Assembly (NCBI RefSeq): GCF_000402035.1
Contig: NC_021287.1
Span: 2,232,001-2,296,000 of the forward strand
DNA from: Caballeronia insecticola
GTDB lineage: Bacteria > Pseudomonadota > Gammaproteobacteria > Burkholderiales > Burkholderiaceae
Direction: 5' to 3'
Length of the DNA stretch: 64,000 nt
The position numbers were made by a program, and so were the translations under genes. Under the pieces are notes generated by a model, which did not search any database, had not been told where the DNA came from, and worked only from the letters and a program-made list of their open reading frames with translations. Every line of letters begins with the position of its first letter. The stretch's first letter is position 1. This document shows positions 27,238-36,790 of the stretch, one piece after another.

Positions 27238-28425
27238 TTACTTCGTCAGAACCGCCGCGGTCAGGCCCGCGTTGATCGCCGGCAAGAGCAGATTCAACAC
27301 GCGCGAGAAGCGGACGAGTCCGTTGTTATCCACGTACACGACATCGTTCGGTTGCAGCTGGAAGCCGTTCGCGAGCAGCATCGACACCGGCGAACGCGCG
27401 TCGAGGTGATACACCTCGGGGTTGTCCGTCTTGCCGTTGCGGATCACGTACAACTGCTTCGGATCCGAAGTCTCGGCGTTGAAGCTGCCGGCCTGCGAGA
27501 TCGCGTCCGAGAGTGTCAGCTTGCCGTTGCGCATCGGGATCACGGTGGCGGGCTTGCTCACTTCGCCCATCACGTAGACGCCGTTTTCGTCGCGCGAATC
27601 GATACGCAGCGCATCGCCCGGCTTGAGCATGATGTCCGACGGGCTGCGGCCCTTCGCCGTCATGCCGGCCATGTTGATGTGATACGTGACGCCATCGCGG
27701 ATCAGCGTGACGCGGCTTTGATCCGCGGTCGCTGCGAACCCGCCCGCACGGCCGATGGCTTCGGTGAGCGTCATCGGAATGTCGTTGATCTGCTGTGCGC
27801 CGGGCGTGCGCACGTCGCCGTCGATATACACCTGCGACGCGCGGAACGATGCGACGCGCACCGTCACCTGCGGCTTCACGAAAACCTTCGAGAGCTCGTT
27901 ATAAAGCTCGCGCTGCACCTGCGTTTCGGTCTTGCCGACCACATGCAGCGGACGGTTCACATACGGGAACTGGACGTTGCCGTCCGCATCCACGACGAAG
28001 CCGGGCGCGGCATCCGAGGTACGCGTCTGCTGCTGCGGCTGGCCGAGCGCGGCGACGAGTTCGGGGTGATCCCACACGGTGATCTGCAGCACGTCGCCGA
28101 TACCGAGCTTGTAAGGCGTGGCCTTGCCGTACAGCGACGCGTTCGGATCGCTGGTCGCCGACGGCTGCTCGGCCTTCATCTTGCGAATGAGCGAGAGGTC
28201 GATGTTGGTGATCGGAATGCTTTGCGCGGTCGCAGGCTCGCCCTGATCGTTGGAGGTTTCCACGAGTTGCGGCGGCGACTCGAAGTGCATGCCCGGCGCG
28301 AGCCCGCAGCCGGCGAACAGTACGGTGAAGGAAGCAGCCGCAGCAAGGCTCGTGAGGCGGAAGATGCCCGACACGTTGCTATTGGCGGCCATGGAGGTGG
28401 TGCCCGGTTGTTGTTGATTGTGCAT
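27238..28425 (-). CDS. wza: Outer-membrane polysaccharide export lipoprotein
   Basis: The start at 28425 has a Shine-Dalgarno-like AGGGGACG and gives 395 residues; internal ATG 28392 or an ATG at 28443 overlapping the previous stop are alternatives. The signal peptide ends in a lipobox (VLFAGC, Cys 40). The mature part has the export-domain signature YKLGIGDVLQITVWDHPEL and soluble ligand-binding repeats (SQVYIDGDVRTPGAQ, NGVYVMGEVSKPATV). Wza-family proteins form an octameric outer-membrane channel. It is 68 bp upstream of wzc, its partner, in one operon with the primer gene. Confidence 0.93.
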   Translation of the reverse strand: MHNQQQPGTTSMAANSNVSGIFRLTSLAAAASFTVLFAGCGLAPGMHFESPPQLVETSNDQGEPATAQSIPITNIDLSLIRKMKAEQPSATSDPNASLYGKATPYKLGIGDVLQITVWDHPELVAALGQPQQQTRTSDAAPGFVVDADGNVQFPYVNRPLHVVGKTETQVQRELYNELSKVFVKPQVTVRVASFRASQVYIDGDVRTPGAQQINDIPMTLTEAIGRAGGFAATADQSRVTLIRDGVTYHINMAGMTAKGRSPSDIMLKPGDALRIDSRDENGVYVMGEVSKPATVIPMRNGKLTLSDAISQAGSFNAETSDPKQLYVIRNGKTDNPEVYHLDARSPVSMLLANGFQLQPNDVVYVDNNGLVRFSRVLNLLLPAINAGLTAAVLTK

Positions 28426-28442
28426 GATGGTCGTCCCCTGCA

Positions 28443-29822
28443 TCAGTAAGCGTTGGTGTGGCGTAATCCCTTGAAGATCGTCGCGGCGATGATTCTCATA
28501 TCGAGTCCGAACGACCAATTACCCAGGTAGTACAAATCGTGAGCGACGCGTCCTTCCATCTTTTCGATCCGATCCGTTTCTCCACGAAAGCCGTTGACCT
28601 GGGCCCAGCCGGTGATGCCTGGCTTGATCCGGTAACGATGGATGTACCCCGATACGACCTTCTGATACAGGTCGTCATGCTCCAGTGCGTGTGGACGCGG
28701 GCCCACGACAGACATGTCGCCGCGCAGAACGTTGAAGAACTGCGGCAGCTCATCGAGGCTGGTACGACGCAGAAATGCTCCGACACGAGTCACGCGCGGG
28801 TCGTTGCGCGTGGCCTGTTGCAGCACTCCGGCCTGTTCCGTGTGCATGCGCATCGAGCGGAACTTGTAGATGGTGAAGACGCGGCCGTCCGCGCCCTTGC
28901 GGCGTTGCGTGAAGAACACGGGGCCGCGAGAAGTCAGCTTGATTGCGAGCGCAATGCCGATCAGCAAGGGCGCGACGGCGATGATCGCGGCAAGCGCGAA
29001 CACGCGGTCGAACAGCTCCTTCTGCAGCATCGCCGAGGCCGATAACGGCGAGGCGACGAGGTTGATCGCGGGCACGCCCAGCAGATCGGTCATGCCGCTT
29101 TCGAACAGCGCGAGGCTGCGCACGTCGGGAATGAAGCGCACGTTGACGAGATCGTCGCGGAACTCGTTCACGAAGCGCAGGATCATGCGCTCCTGCGACA
29201 GCGGCAGCGCGAGCCACACTTCGTGCACGTTCTGCGTGCGCACGTAGTTCACGAAGGCGTCGTAGTCTTCGAACACCGGCACGCGCGTGTTGAGGCGCAT
29301 CGTTTCGGGCGATGCATTGAACGCGGCGCTCGCGCGAAAACCGGAATCGGTCGAGCGGTCGATCTTGCGGACCATCGAATCGCAATGTTTGCCGCAACCG
29401 ACGATCGCCACCAGATGCAGATTCAGGCCCTTGTGGCGCATATGCGCGAGCACGGCGTGCGTGACGAGGCGTCCGGCGATCATGAGGCCGCCGGACATGG
29501 CGGTCCAGTAGGCGAACCAGAGGCGCGACACATAGTCGAGGCGATGCAGGGAGAACATCAGCGCAAGCGCGCAGCCCTGCACGACGAGCCAGCCAAGCGA
29601 GACCTGACAGGCGAGCTGCAGCTTGCTGCGGCCGCGCCAGGACTGATAGACGCCGAAGCCGGGGAAAAGCGCGAGGGAAAACGCCGCCGCGAACGCGACG
29701 AACGCGATCGAATAGGCGTGGGCCTCGATGTACTCGAACCTGATTTGCGACGCCACGGCCGCGCCCCCGACGATCATCACGACGTCGAACAGACGAGCCA
29801 GCAATCCCTGTAAATCGCGCAT
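28443..29822 (-). CDS. wcaJ: Undecaprenyl-phosphate glucose-phosphotransferase (WcaJ-type)
   Basis: A 459-residue polyisoprenyl-phosphate hexose-1-phosphate transferase. The ATG at 29822 is preceded by a G-rich ribosome-binding stretch. Four N-terminal helices are followed by a Rossmann-like middle ([15 protein letters not shown]), a fifth helix ([20 protein letters not shown]) and the C-terminal catalytic domain with [31 protein letters not shown] and VVGPRP. The family primes repeat-unit synthesis by loading glucose-1-P (sometimes galactose-1-P) on undecaprenyl phosphate. Length fits. Its stop overlaps a possible wza start by one base. Confidence 0.92.
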   Translation of the reverse strand: MRDLQGLLARLFDVVMIVGGAAVASQIRFEYIEAHAYSIAFVAFAAAFSLALFPGFGVYQSWRGRSKLQLACQVSLGWLVVQGCALALMFSLHRLDYVSRLWFAYWTAMSGGLMIAGRLVTHAVLAHMRHKGLNLHLVAIVGCGKHCDSMVRKIDRSTDSGFRASAAFNASPETMRLNTRVPVFEDYDAFVNYVRTQNVHEVWLALPLSQERMILRFVNEFRDDLVNVRFIPDVRSLALFESGMTDLLGVPAINLVASPLSASAMLQKELFDRVFALAAIIAVAPLLIGIALAIKLTSRGPVFFTQRRKGADGRVFTIYKFRSMRMHTEQAGVLQQATRNDPRVTRVGAFLRRTSLDELPQFFNVLRGDMSVVGPRPHALEHDDLYQKVVSGYIHRYRIKPGITGWAQVNGFRGETDRIEKMEGRVAHDLYYLGNWSFGLDMRIIAATIFKGLRHTNAY

Positions 29823-29935
29823 GTCATTCCCCCGAACGCAATCGCCTTGTACCGCCTCTTCTCGTGTCCTCCCTCGCTCGTTTACCGCCGCTGCAAAGAA
29901 GTCTTTCGCCCTGCCGTGTTCCCGTACCGTGCTTC

Positions 29936-31465
29936 TTAAGAGCAGCGGCCGTAGGTGTCGTCGAAGCGCACGATGTCGTCTTCGCCGAGATAGCTGCCCG
30001 ACTGCACCTCGATGATTTCGAGTGGCACCTTGCCCGGATTTTCGAGGCGATGCCGCACGCCGAGCGGAATGAACGTCGATTCGTTTTCGCTCAGGAGGAA
30101 CTGCTCTTCGCCGCGCGTGACGAGCGCCGTGCCGCACACGACGATCCAGTGTTCCGCGCGGTGGTGATGCATTTGCAGCGACAGCTTCGAACCCGGCGAC
30201 ACCACGATGCGTTTCACCTGGAAGCGCTCGCCGTGCTCGATCGAGTCATAGAAGCCCCACGGACGGCGCACCTTGCGATGCGCGTCGGCTTCGGGCGCGT
30301 GCTGCTCGCGGATGCGCGCAACCAGTCCCTTGATGTCCTGCACGCGCGAACGGTCCGCGACGAGCACGGCGTCGTCCGTCTCCACGACGATGATGTTCGT
30401 CGTGCCCACACACGCGACGAGCCGTCCGCCTTCGGAGCGCGCATAGCTCGAGGTCGCGCCTTCGAACACCACGCGGCCGCTCGCGACGTTGCCGGAGTCG
30501 TCCTTGTCCATCGCGTCCCACACGGCGTCCCACGAACCGAGATCGGACCAGCCAGCCACCAGCGGCACGACCACGCCTTCGCACGGCCTGCTCGTCGTGC
30601 CGATGTGCTCCATCACCGCGTAGTCGATCGAATCGGACGGCGCGCGGCCGAATTGCGCGGCGGCCGGACGGAAGAACTTGCCGTCGTCGTGACCGTCGGC
30701 GAGCGCCGCGCAGCACGCGGCGTGCATCTCGCCGTTGAGCTTCTGCAAGGCCGCGAGCCACACGCTCGCGCGCACGACGAAGATGCCGCTGTTCCACCAG
30801 TACGTGCCGGCGGCGACGTACTGCGCGGCAAGCTCGGCGGCCGGCTTTTCGACGAAGCGGTCGATCTGGTGCGCGCCGTCTTCCAGCGCCTCGCCCAGGC
30901 GGATGTAGCCGAAGCCGGTGTCGGGGCGCGTCGGCGGAATGCCGAGCGTCGCGATCACGCCGCGTTCCGCGTGTTCCGCCGCAATCGCAATCGCGCGATG
31001 CAGCGCGGGAATATCGGCGATGGAGTGATCGGCGGGCATCGCGACCATGATCGCGTCCTCGCCGCCCTTCATCGCGGCGAGCGCGGCGAGCGTGAGCGCG
31101 GGCGCGGTGTCACGGCGTGCGGGCTCGACGATGATGCGCGCGTTGACGCCCGCTTCCCGCGTCTGCTCTTCGGTCGTGAAGCGATGTTCCTCGCCGCACA
31201 CGATGATCGGCTCGGCGGCCACCTTGAAGTCGCCTGGGAAGCCCTTCAGACGCGCCACGGTTGCCTGCAGGAGCGAATCCCGGCCGACGATGCCGATCAG
31301 CTGCTTCGGAAACTGCTCGCGCGACATCGGCCACAGGCGCGTGCCCGAGCCGCCCGCGAGAATGACGGGCACGAGCCGCCGGCACGACGCCGCCTGCACA
31401 CCTTCCGATTGCGCGCTTTCCGTTCCATCCAACTGCCGACCTTCCGTGCGTGCCTCGTTCGTCAT
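29936..31465 (-). CDS. manC: Bifunctional mannose-1-phosphate guanylyltransferase / mannose-6-phosphate isomerase
   Basis: A 509-residue enzyme making GDP-mannose. The pyrophosphorylase signature GGSGTRLWP is at 38-46, followed by SREQFPKQL; FVEKP is the sugar-phosphate site. The C-terminal cupin has QMHHHRAEHWIVVCGTALVT, the type II phosphomannose isomerase domain. The ATG at 31465 has a clear AGGAG. About 30 charged N-terminal residues precede the usual start of the fold. It appears to be the first structural gene of the exopolysaccharide block, feeding gmd/fcl and any mannosyltransferases. A phosphomannomutase is not visible in the window. Confidence 0.95.
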   Translation of the reverse strand: MTNEARTEGRQLDGTESAQSEGVQAASCRRLVPVILAGGSGTRLWPMSREQFPKQLIGIVGRDSLLQATVARLKGFPGDFKVAAEPIIVCGEEHRFTTEEQTREAGVNARIIVEPARRDTAPALTLAALAAMKGGEDAIMVAMPADHSIADIPALHRAIAIAAEHAERGVIATLGIPPTRPDTGFGYIRLGEALEDGAHQIDRFVEKPAAELAAQYVAAGTYWWNSGIFVVRASVWLAALQKLNGEMHAACCAALADGHDDGKFFRPAAAQFGRAPSDSIDYAVMEHIGTTSRPCEGVVVPLVAGWSDLGSWDAVWDAMDKDDSGNVASGRVVFEGATSSYARSEGGRLVACVGTTNIIVVETDDAVLVADRSRVQDIKGLVARIREQHAPEADAHRKVRRPWGFYDSIEHGERFQVKRIVVSPGSKLSLQMHHHRAEHWIVVCGTALVTRGEEQFLLSENESTFIPLGVRHRLENPGKVPLEIIEVQSGSYLGEDDIVRFDDTYGRCS

Positions 31466-31598
31466 ATAGGACTCCTGCCTGCCTGTTCGTCCGGCGCGGT
31501 GCATGCCGCCCGAGAATGATTAAGTGCCGAACCGTTCAGGTCCGGCCAAATGTTCGATGCTTTACGCCATATTTGTTTCGGCGACCGTCCAGACGGAC

Positions 31599-32600
31599 TC
31601 AGCCGTTTGCTTCGCGTCTGCTCTGCGTCCGGTATTCCGTCGGAGAAATCAGGAGACGCTTGCGGAAAATCTTGGCGAGCCGGTCGCCGTTGCCCATGCC
31701 GCTTCTGCGCGCGATCTTGTCGACCGGCAGTTCCGAATCCGTCAGAAGCGCGCAGGTCACGGCAAGACGCGCCTGCAGCAGGTAATCGGATGGCGTGATG
31801 CCCATCTCGATCTTGAAGCGGCGCAGAAAATTGCGTTCGCTCATGGCGGCCACCTGCGCCGCATCGACGACGGAAATCGGCCGTTCGCAGTTGTCCTGCA
31901 GCCAGCGCGCCGCCGCGCGGATCTTGTCGCCGGCCGAGGCCGCGCCGCTGTCGCCGAGAATCGACACGAGCTTCGCGGCAGAGCCGGGCATCAGGCGTTC
32001 GGCGACACTGCGCGACACGTCGATGCCGAGATCGCGCTTCACGATCAAGAGCGCGCCCTTCATCGATTCGTAGCGGTCGCCCGCATCGCCCGACTGCTCC
32101 TCGCGCACGAGATGGATCATCGCCGTGCCGTAGCGCGCCTGCGCTTCCTGCGCCTGACCGATACCGGCCGCGTCCAGCACCTTGCGGCCCTCGGAGATGG
32201 CGCGCACGACCGTGGTCTTGGTCTGCACGCGGCGCACCCATTCGATGATGCGGTCGTCCTTCGCGGCATCTTCCGCGCCGCGGCCGCCGGCGACGAAGAG
32301 CGCGTCGAAGCCGCCGTAGTGGCGTGCATCGAGCCCGTCGGTCCATACACGCACCGACGACGAGCAGGCAACATTGCCGCCTTCGACGGAGAGAAAGCGC
32401 ACGTCGTAGGTGCAGTCCGCACGGGACTTCGCCGACGACAGCTCGTTCGCCATATGGAAGACCTCCGCGACGATCCCTGCCCCGAGCAGGGAAAAACCGT
32501 CGAACAACAAAATCGCGATGCGGCGGACCTCGGTCTGGGAGGCTCTCGTCGCGGGGGGCATCCAACCCATGACTGCGGGTTCGAGATTGGCGTAAGGCAT
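31599..32600 (-). CDS. GATase1-like/AraC-family transcriptional regulator (copy 1)
   Basis: A 333-residue regulator of the FtrA/GlxA type. The N-terminal DJ-1/PfpI-like domain (RRIAILLFDGFSLLGAGIVAEVFHMAN; DALFVAGGRGAED) is followed by a C-terminal AraC DNA-binding domain with two helix-turn-helix units (VVDAAQVAAMSERNFLRRF; LPVDKIARRSGMGNGDRLAKIF). The second ATG (32600) has GAGG at correct spacing; another ATG is two codons upstream. It is close to and upstream of manC on the same strand, so it may control the exopolysaccharide operon. A close paralogue lies at 38050-39144. Confidence 0.9.
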   Translation of the reverse strand: MPYANLEPAVMGWMPPATRASQTEVRRIAILLFDGFSLLGAGIVAEVFHMANELSSAKSRADCTYDVRFLSVEGGNVACSSSVRVWTDGLDARHYGGFDALFVAGGRGAEDAAKDDRIIEWVRRVQTKTTVVRAISEGRKVLDAAGIGQAQEAQARYGTAMIHLVREEQSGDAGDRYESMKGALLIVKRDLGIDVSRSVAERLMPGSAAKLVSILGDSGAASAGDKIRAAARWLQDNCERPISVVDAAQVAAMSERNFLRRFKIEMGITPSDYLLQARLAVTCALLTDSELPVDKIARRSGMGNGDRLAKIFRKRLLISPTEYRTQSRREANG

Positions 32601-33799
32601 GGTCATCCTCTGCAGCTTTGTTTCCAAGGAGGTGCGGAAGAGTTCTCGGCCATTGCGGCGCATCAATGGAGTTTCCCGAACTACGCCGGGTTGCCGTGAC
32701 CGATTGGAACGAACTGATGGCGGAATCCATCCGCTGGCTTGAATAATAAGCAGACAAACATTTTTGTGCTCTAGATTTTCGCGCTTAAACCACAAATTCT
32801 GTTCCGCTATGAGGGTGAGCGCACATTGATATCCTTCCCCAAATTTCTTACACGCCGGTTTTCAAAGAACGGTGAAACAAAAGGCCGGATTTGTCATACA
32901 AACTTTTATGTCCGGGCTTAGTTGAATTCGAATCCTTCTCTGCCCCATCGGACACCCATACGGCCGCAGAGCCCCGAGCCACGGCCCTGTTTGGCTTGCG
33001 GGACGCCAGCGCAAGTCGGTCAGATCAAAAAAACTGATTCAACTTTGAAACATCGGATGCTGTCCGGGCGATCGCGCGTTTCACGAGAATCGGAAAATTT
33101 TGGTTGTTACGCAGCCCGAATGCGCTTCTTCTAATAGATACTCCGCATGCCGCTTTATAACCGCAATTACTCCGCCTGTTAATCCGCGCGCATTTTCTAT
33201 TTGCCAGATTTTATTAAAGCGGCGGACTCTGGATTAATCGCCGATCTATTTATTCAGCGACATAATCCAGGTGTTTTCATATGAGGTTTCATGCTGCGCC
33301 GCAAGAGACACCCGGCGCCGTCGACGCAGCGTGCGCGCCGGGTTCGGGCTGCGGACGCGTCCGCCATCGACTAGCGTTTTGCGGCGGCGCACGCTTTGAC
33401 GCTTTATTTCGGTCCGGCAATTGAAAGCTTTGGTAATAGTCGGTTGAATGCGGCTGGTTTCGCGTGCTGCCGCTTCGAACCGGGGGCGCAAATTTCGCGC
33501 AACGGCGATGCTCGTGGATCGGTCAGGATTTCCGCTGCCGCCGGAGTTGCACCGGTCGCGATGATCGAGCGCGCGTGTTTCACTCCTGATATTCGATGTG
33601 CGCCCACGCACGCGGCGCGTCTCGAAAGTGTTCACATTCGCAACGCGGATAGCCGCATGCAGCAATGTTCCGAAGAAGCATGTGCGCGCGTGCGCGCGCG
33701 CACGGTCGCGCGGGCGCGCAGGCATCATCGTGTGCGCTTGGCGTCCGCAGCGGCGCCCTTCACCACATTCAGCACCCAGCACGCACGCGTCCCTACACG
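32601..33799. other. 1.2-kb gene-free region between the regulator and the glycoside hydrolase
   Basis: The largest non-coding stretch of the window. From about 32740 to 33270 it is clearly richer in A/T than its surroundings, with runs such as TTTTCTATTTG and AAAATTTTGG. The frames present are short or Arg-rich and not convincing. As a divergent upstream region for copy 1 of the AraC regulator (left) and the lipoprotein hydrolase (right), it probably holds long regulatory sequences or a small RNA. I cannot fix a promoter with confidence. Confidence 0.6.
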
Positions 33800-36121
33800 A
33801 TGAACCGAACCTCCGCTTCGCGTTCCACCGCCGATAGCCGTACGCTCCGCATGCGCCGCACGCGCGTCGTCTCCGTGTTCGTCGCTGCGTGGCTCGCGAT
33901 GTCCGGCTGCGACAAAGCCGCCTCCGACGATACCGTCAACGCACGCACCGCCGCCGGCGCGGGATCGCAAGGCGCTTCGGGCGCGTTCGCGAGCGGCGGC
34001 ATCAACTGGATTCCGTGCGCGGCCGAATACGGCACCTGCACGTTCAGCGGCAGCGCGCGCGTGCTGTACGGCACGCCCACGCTGCACGCGATCAAGATCT
34101 TCGACCGTCAGGCGCGCTGCGACAACAGCGTGTTCGACGATCCGGCGCCGGGCGTCGAGAAGCATTGCTGGTATGCGAGCAGCGGCGCGGTGAAGATTCC
34201 GCCGGTCGCACTGGACGGCGCAAGCTCCAACGCAAAGCCCGGAGCGAAGCCGGGCGCAAAACCGGGTGCAAAGCGCGCGGCGCTCGTGAGCGTTGCCGAA
34301 CCCGATGCCACCGATACGCCGCCCATGCGTTGCAGCGCGCCGTCGCCGGCGGTCGCGGCGAAGGACAGCGGCGACGCCATCGAAGCCGACACGCCCGGCA
34401 GCGACGGCACGCGCATGTTCGCGCTCGACGTGCCGGTGCGCGTCGCGATCACGACGCGCGCGAAGACTGCCGACACCGTCGAATGGCGGATCCGCGATGC
34501 GTGGAACGCGGTGAAGGCAAGCGGCCGCTTTCCGGTGCAGGCGCGGCCCGGCACCTACACGCTCGCTTGCACGTCGGGCGCGGCGGGTTACTTCTCGGTC
34601 GGCGCGTCGCTCGTCTCGGGCAAGAGCGTGCTGCCCATGCGCGGCACGCGGCCCGCGGGCATCGCGACCTTCGGCGTGCTGCCGGATGTCGCTTCGGCGC
34701 TGCCGCCCGTCACGTATGCGCATCCGGATCAGCATCGGTTCGGCGGACAGGGCGCCGCCTATCTGAAGCCGGGCGAAGACTGCTGCTCCGGCGACGGCTA
34801 TCGTCCGCTCTATACGGATCTCGGCCTCACCTGGGTCAACGACAACCGCAACTGGTACATGACCGAGGAAAAAGGTCCGAACACCTTCAATGCCTCCGCC
34901 GACAACCTGTCCGCCTTCTTCAAGCCGGGCGATCTGCTGCGCCTCATTCAACTCGACGGCATTCCCGCGTGGGCGAGCCCGACCAAAGAACGCACGCACA
35001 GCTGGGCGCCCGTTTCGCTCGATGCCTATAGCGCCTATATGAAGCGCGTCGGCGAGGAATCGAACACGGTGCGCAAGACCTGGTTTCCGCGGCAAACGCA
35101 TAACTACTATCAGGTGACGTGGGAGCCGGACTACGAAGGCGGCCTGCCCTGGAAGGACACGGATGCGAATCTCGTCGCGCTGTACAAAGCGACCCACGAC
35201 GCGATTCACGCGGGCGACCCGAACGCCGTCGTGATGGGCCTCACGCTCTCGAATCTCGCCTCGAACGCGAAATGGCTGCGGCGTCTCGCGCCGCTCGGCA
35301 TCGGCAAGTATCTGGATGGCGTGAGCGCGCACGGCTATTACGATGTCGGCACGTCGCCGTCGCATCCGCCGGAACGCTTCGACGCCGATCCGTCGACGTC
35401 CGCGAAAGCGATGCCCGCGATGATGCGCGACCTGCGCCGCGCGATGACCGAAAGCGTCAAGCCAGGCGCTAAGCTGTTCGTCACCGAGACGGGCGTGAGC
35501 TACGACATCGGCAGCAAGTACGGGCCGAACTCGCCGAACTGGAACGTGCTGTACGCGCAGGGCGCGGTCGTGTCGCGCGCACATCTGATCCTGCTCGGCG
35601 AAGGCGCGGACGTGAGCTTCGTGTTCTATTCCGCCGATATCCCCAACGAAACCGGTTACGGCGTCTTCTTCGATCTCGTCAATCCGCAAGGCGGCTTCGG
35701 GCAGAAGCAGATCAGCCCGAAGCCCGCCGCGATGGCGGTCGCCGCGATGACACGCATCATCGACGGCACGACAACGTTAGGCTACGTCAACGGCACGCCC
35801 AAAGGCGTCTACGCCTATGCGTTCCAGCGCCTGAACGGCGGCAAGGTCGTGACCGCGCTATGGACGCACGACAACGCGGTGTGGCCGGGCGCGAACGGCT
35901 TCGATGCGGCGCATGCGGTGAACTACAGTCTGCCCGTCGATGCGCCGACCAAGTCCGGCTCGGTCACCGTCTTCGACATGATGGGCAATGCATCCGCCGT
36001 GCAATACAGCGACGGCCGCGTGCCGCTCGTGCTGACCGAAGCACCCGTCTACGTCGTGTCCGACAACGCGGACATGATGCGCGCCAACGTGACGAAACCC
36101 GCCGGTTACGTGGGCCAGTGA
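33800..36121 (+). CDS. Lipoprotein glycoside hydrolase, clan GH-A-like (GH39-like)
   Basis: A 773-residue exported protein. The signal peptide ends with a lipobox (WLAMSGC, Cys 37). Residues about 65-130 form a small Cys-rich domain (IPCAAEYGTCTFSG, VEKHCWYASSG), then an AKPG repeat linker (about 145-157), a beta-rich segment, and from about 310 a TIM-barrel-like region. TWEPDYEGG (E442) and VTETGVSY (E563) fit the acid/base and nucleophile positions of clan A retaining hydrolases. It resembles GH39-type enzymes in overall pattern, but family placement is by eye. It may trim or degrade the polysaccharide made by neighbours, as EPS-cluster hydrolases often do. Confidence 0.75.
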   Translation: MNRTSASRSTADSRTLRMRRTRVVSVFVAAWLAMSGCDKAASDDTVNARTAAGAGSQGASGAFASGGINWIPCAAEYGTCTFSGSARVLYGTPTLHAIKIFDRQARCDNSVFDDPAPGVEKHCWYASSGAVKIPPVALDGASSNAKPGAKPGAKPGAKRAALVSVAEPDATDTPPMRCSAPSPAVAAKDSGDAIEADTPGSDGTRMFALDVPVRVAITTRAKTADTVEWRIRDAWNAVKASGRFPVQARPGTYTLACTSGAAGYFSVGASLVSGKSVLPMRGTRPAGIATFGVLPDVASALPPVTYAHPDQHRFGGQGAAYLKPGEDCCSGDGYRPLYTDLGLTWVNDNRNWYMTEEKGPNTFNASADNLSAFFKPGDLLRLIQLDGIPAWASPTKERTHSWAPVSLDAYSAYMKRVGEESNTVRKTWFPRQTHNYYQVTWEPDYEGGLPWKDTDANLVALYKATHDAIHAGDPNAVVMGLTLSNLASNAKWLRRLAPLGIGKYLDGVSAHGYYDVGTSPSHPPERFDADPSTSAKAMPAMMRDLRRAMTESVKPGAKLFVTETGVSYDIGSKYGPNSPNWNVLYAQGAVVSRAHLILLGEGADVSFVFYSADIPNETGYGVFFDLVNPQGGFGQKQISPKPAAMAVAAMTRIIDGTTTLGYVNGTPKGVYAYAFQRLNGGKVVTALWTHDNAVWPGANGFDAAHAVNYSLPVDAPTKSGSVTVFDMMGNASAVQYSDGRVPLVLTEAPVYVVSDNADMMRANVTKPAGYVGQ
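34232..34270 (+). repeat. Three in-frame 12-bp AKPG repeats
   Basis: Three tandem 12-bp units coding Ala-Lys-Pro-Gly, then a partial fourth, inside the hydrolase gene. They code a basic flexible linker and could vary in copy number between strains. Confidence 0.85.
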
Positions 36122-36259
36122 CGACGTGCGGCACATGGCCCGCACGGACGGTCTTTAGGCGTATTTAGCCAGTGCCTCGTGCGCCTGTCGTCTGCCTGCG
36201 CGCGCTACACTCGATTCGCGCTGAACGTGTGGATCGGGAGCGCAACCTACGGAGCGACG

Positions 36260-36712
36260 ATGCTGAGCGAGGCGGATTTTCTGACGGTGGTGCGGCTCAC
36301 GCCGCTCGTGTCGATCGATCTGATCGTCACCGACGGCAACCGGCGCATCCTGCTCGGTCACCGGCGTAACCGGCCGGCGCGCGGAACCTGGTTCGTGCCG
36401 GGCGGACGCATCGCTAAGAACGAATCGCTCGATGCCGCATTCAAGCGCGTCGTCAACAGCGAACTCGGCGTCGCGGGTATGGAGCGGTCCGCGTCGCGCT
36501 TCTTCGGCGTGTACGAACATCATTACGACGACAACTTCGCCGGTACAGAAGATGTCGGCACGCATTACATCGTGCTCGCCTATGCGATGACACTGAGCGG
36601 CACGGTGCCCATCGGCCGATTCGATCAGCACAGCGAATATCAATGGCTGCTGCCCGACGAGCTGCTCGCGCGCGACGACGTGCACGAGAACACCAAAGCC
36701 TACTTCCGATAA
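36260..36712 (+). CDS. gmm: GDP-mannose mannosyl hydrolase (Nudix)
   Basis: A 150-residue Nudix enzyme that hydrolyses GDP-mannose (or GDP-glucose) to GDP and free sugar. The modified Nudix box spans about 48-71 (GGRIAKNESLDAAFKRVVNS then ELGV). As in E. coli Gmm, the usual REVxEE is replaced by RVVNSELG, so one metal-binding Glu is absent. The start at 36260 is preceded by GGAGCG. It may balance GDP-mannose pools or recycle guanosine nucleotides for the fucose pathway, as in colanic-acid clusters. It follows the hydrolase gene by 138 bp in the same direction. Confidence 0.92.
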   Translation: MLSEADFLTVVRLTPLVSIDLIVTDGNRRILLGHRRNRPARGTWFVPGGRIAKNESLDAAFKRVVNSELGVAGMERSASRFFGVYEHHYDDNFAGTEDVGTHYIVLAYAMTLSGTVPIGRFDQHSEYQWLLPDELLARDDVHENTKAYFR

Positions 36713-36790
36713 AACGGGCGCCCAAAAGGCAAACGGCGCACATCGCTGCGCGCCGCCCGCCCTCCCGCCAAGAAACTTTTCGCCGCGAAC

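Noticed and set aside
31466..31598. Sigma-54-type promoter before manC
   Set aside because: A GGCAC is present on the - strand but the second element (TTGC at the right spacing) is missing.
32922..33134. 70-codon + strand frame in the 1.2-kb gap
   Set aside because: It starts without a clear ribosome-binding site and has no recognisable character. A zinc-ribbon-like CLACGTPAQVGQIKK piece was considered but has only two Cys.
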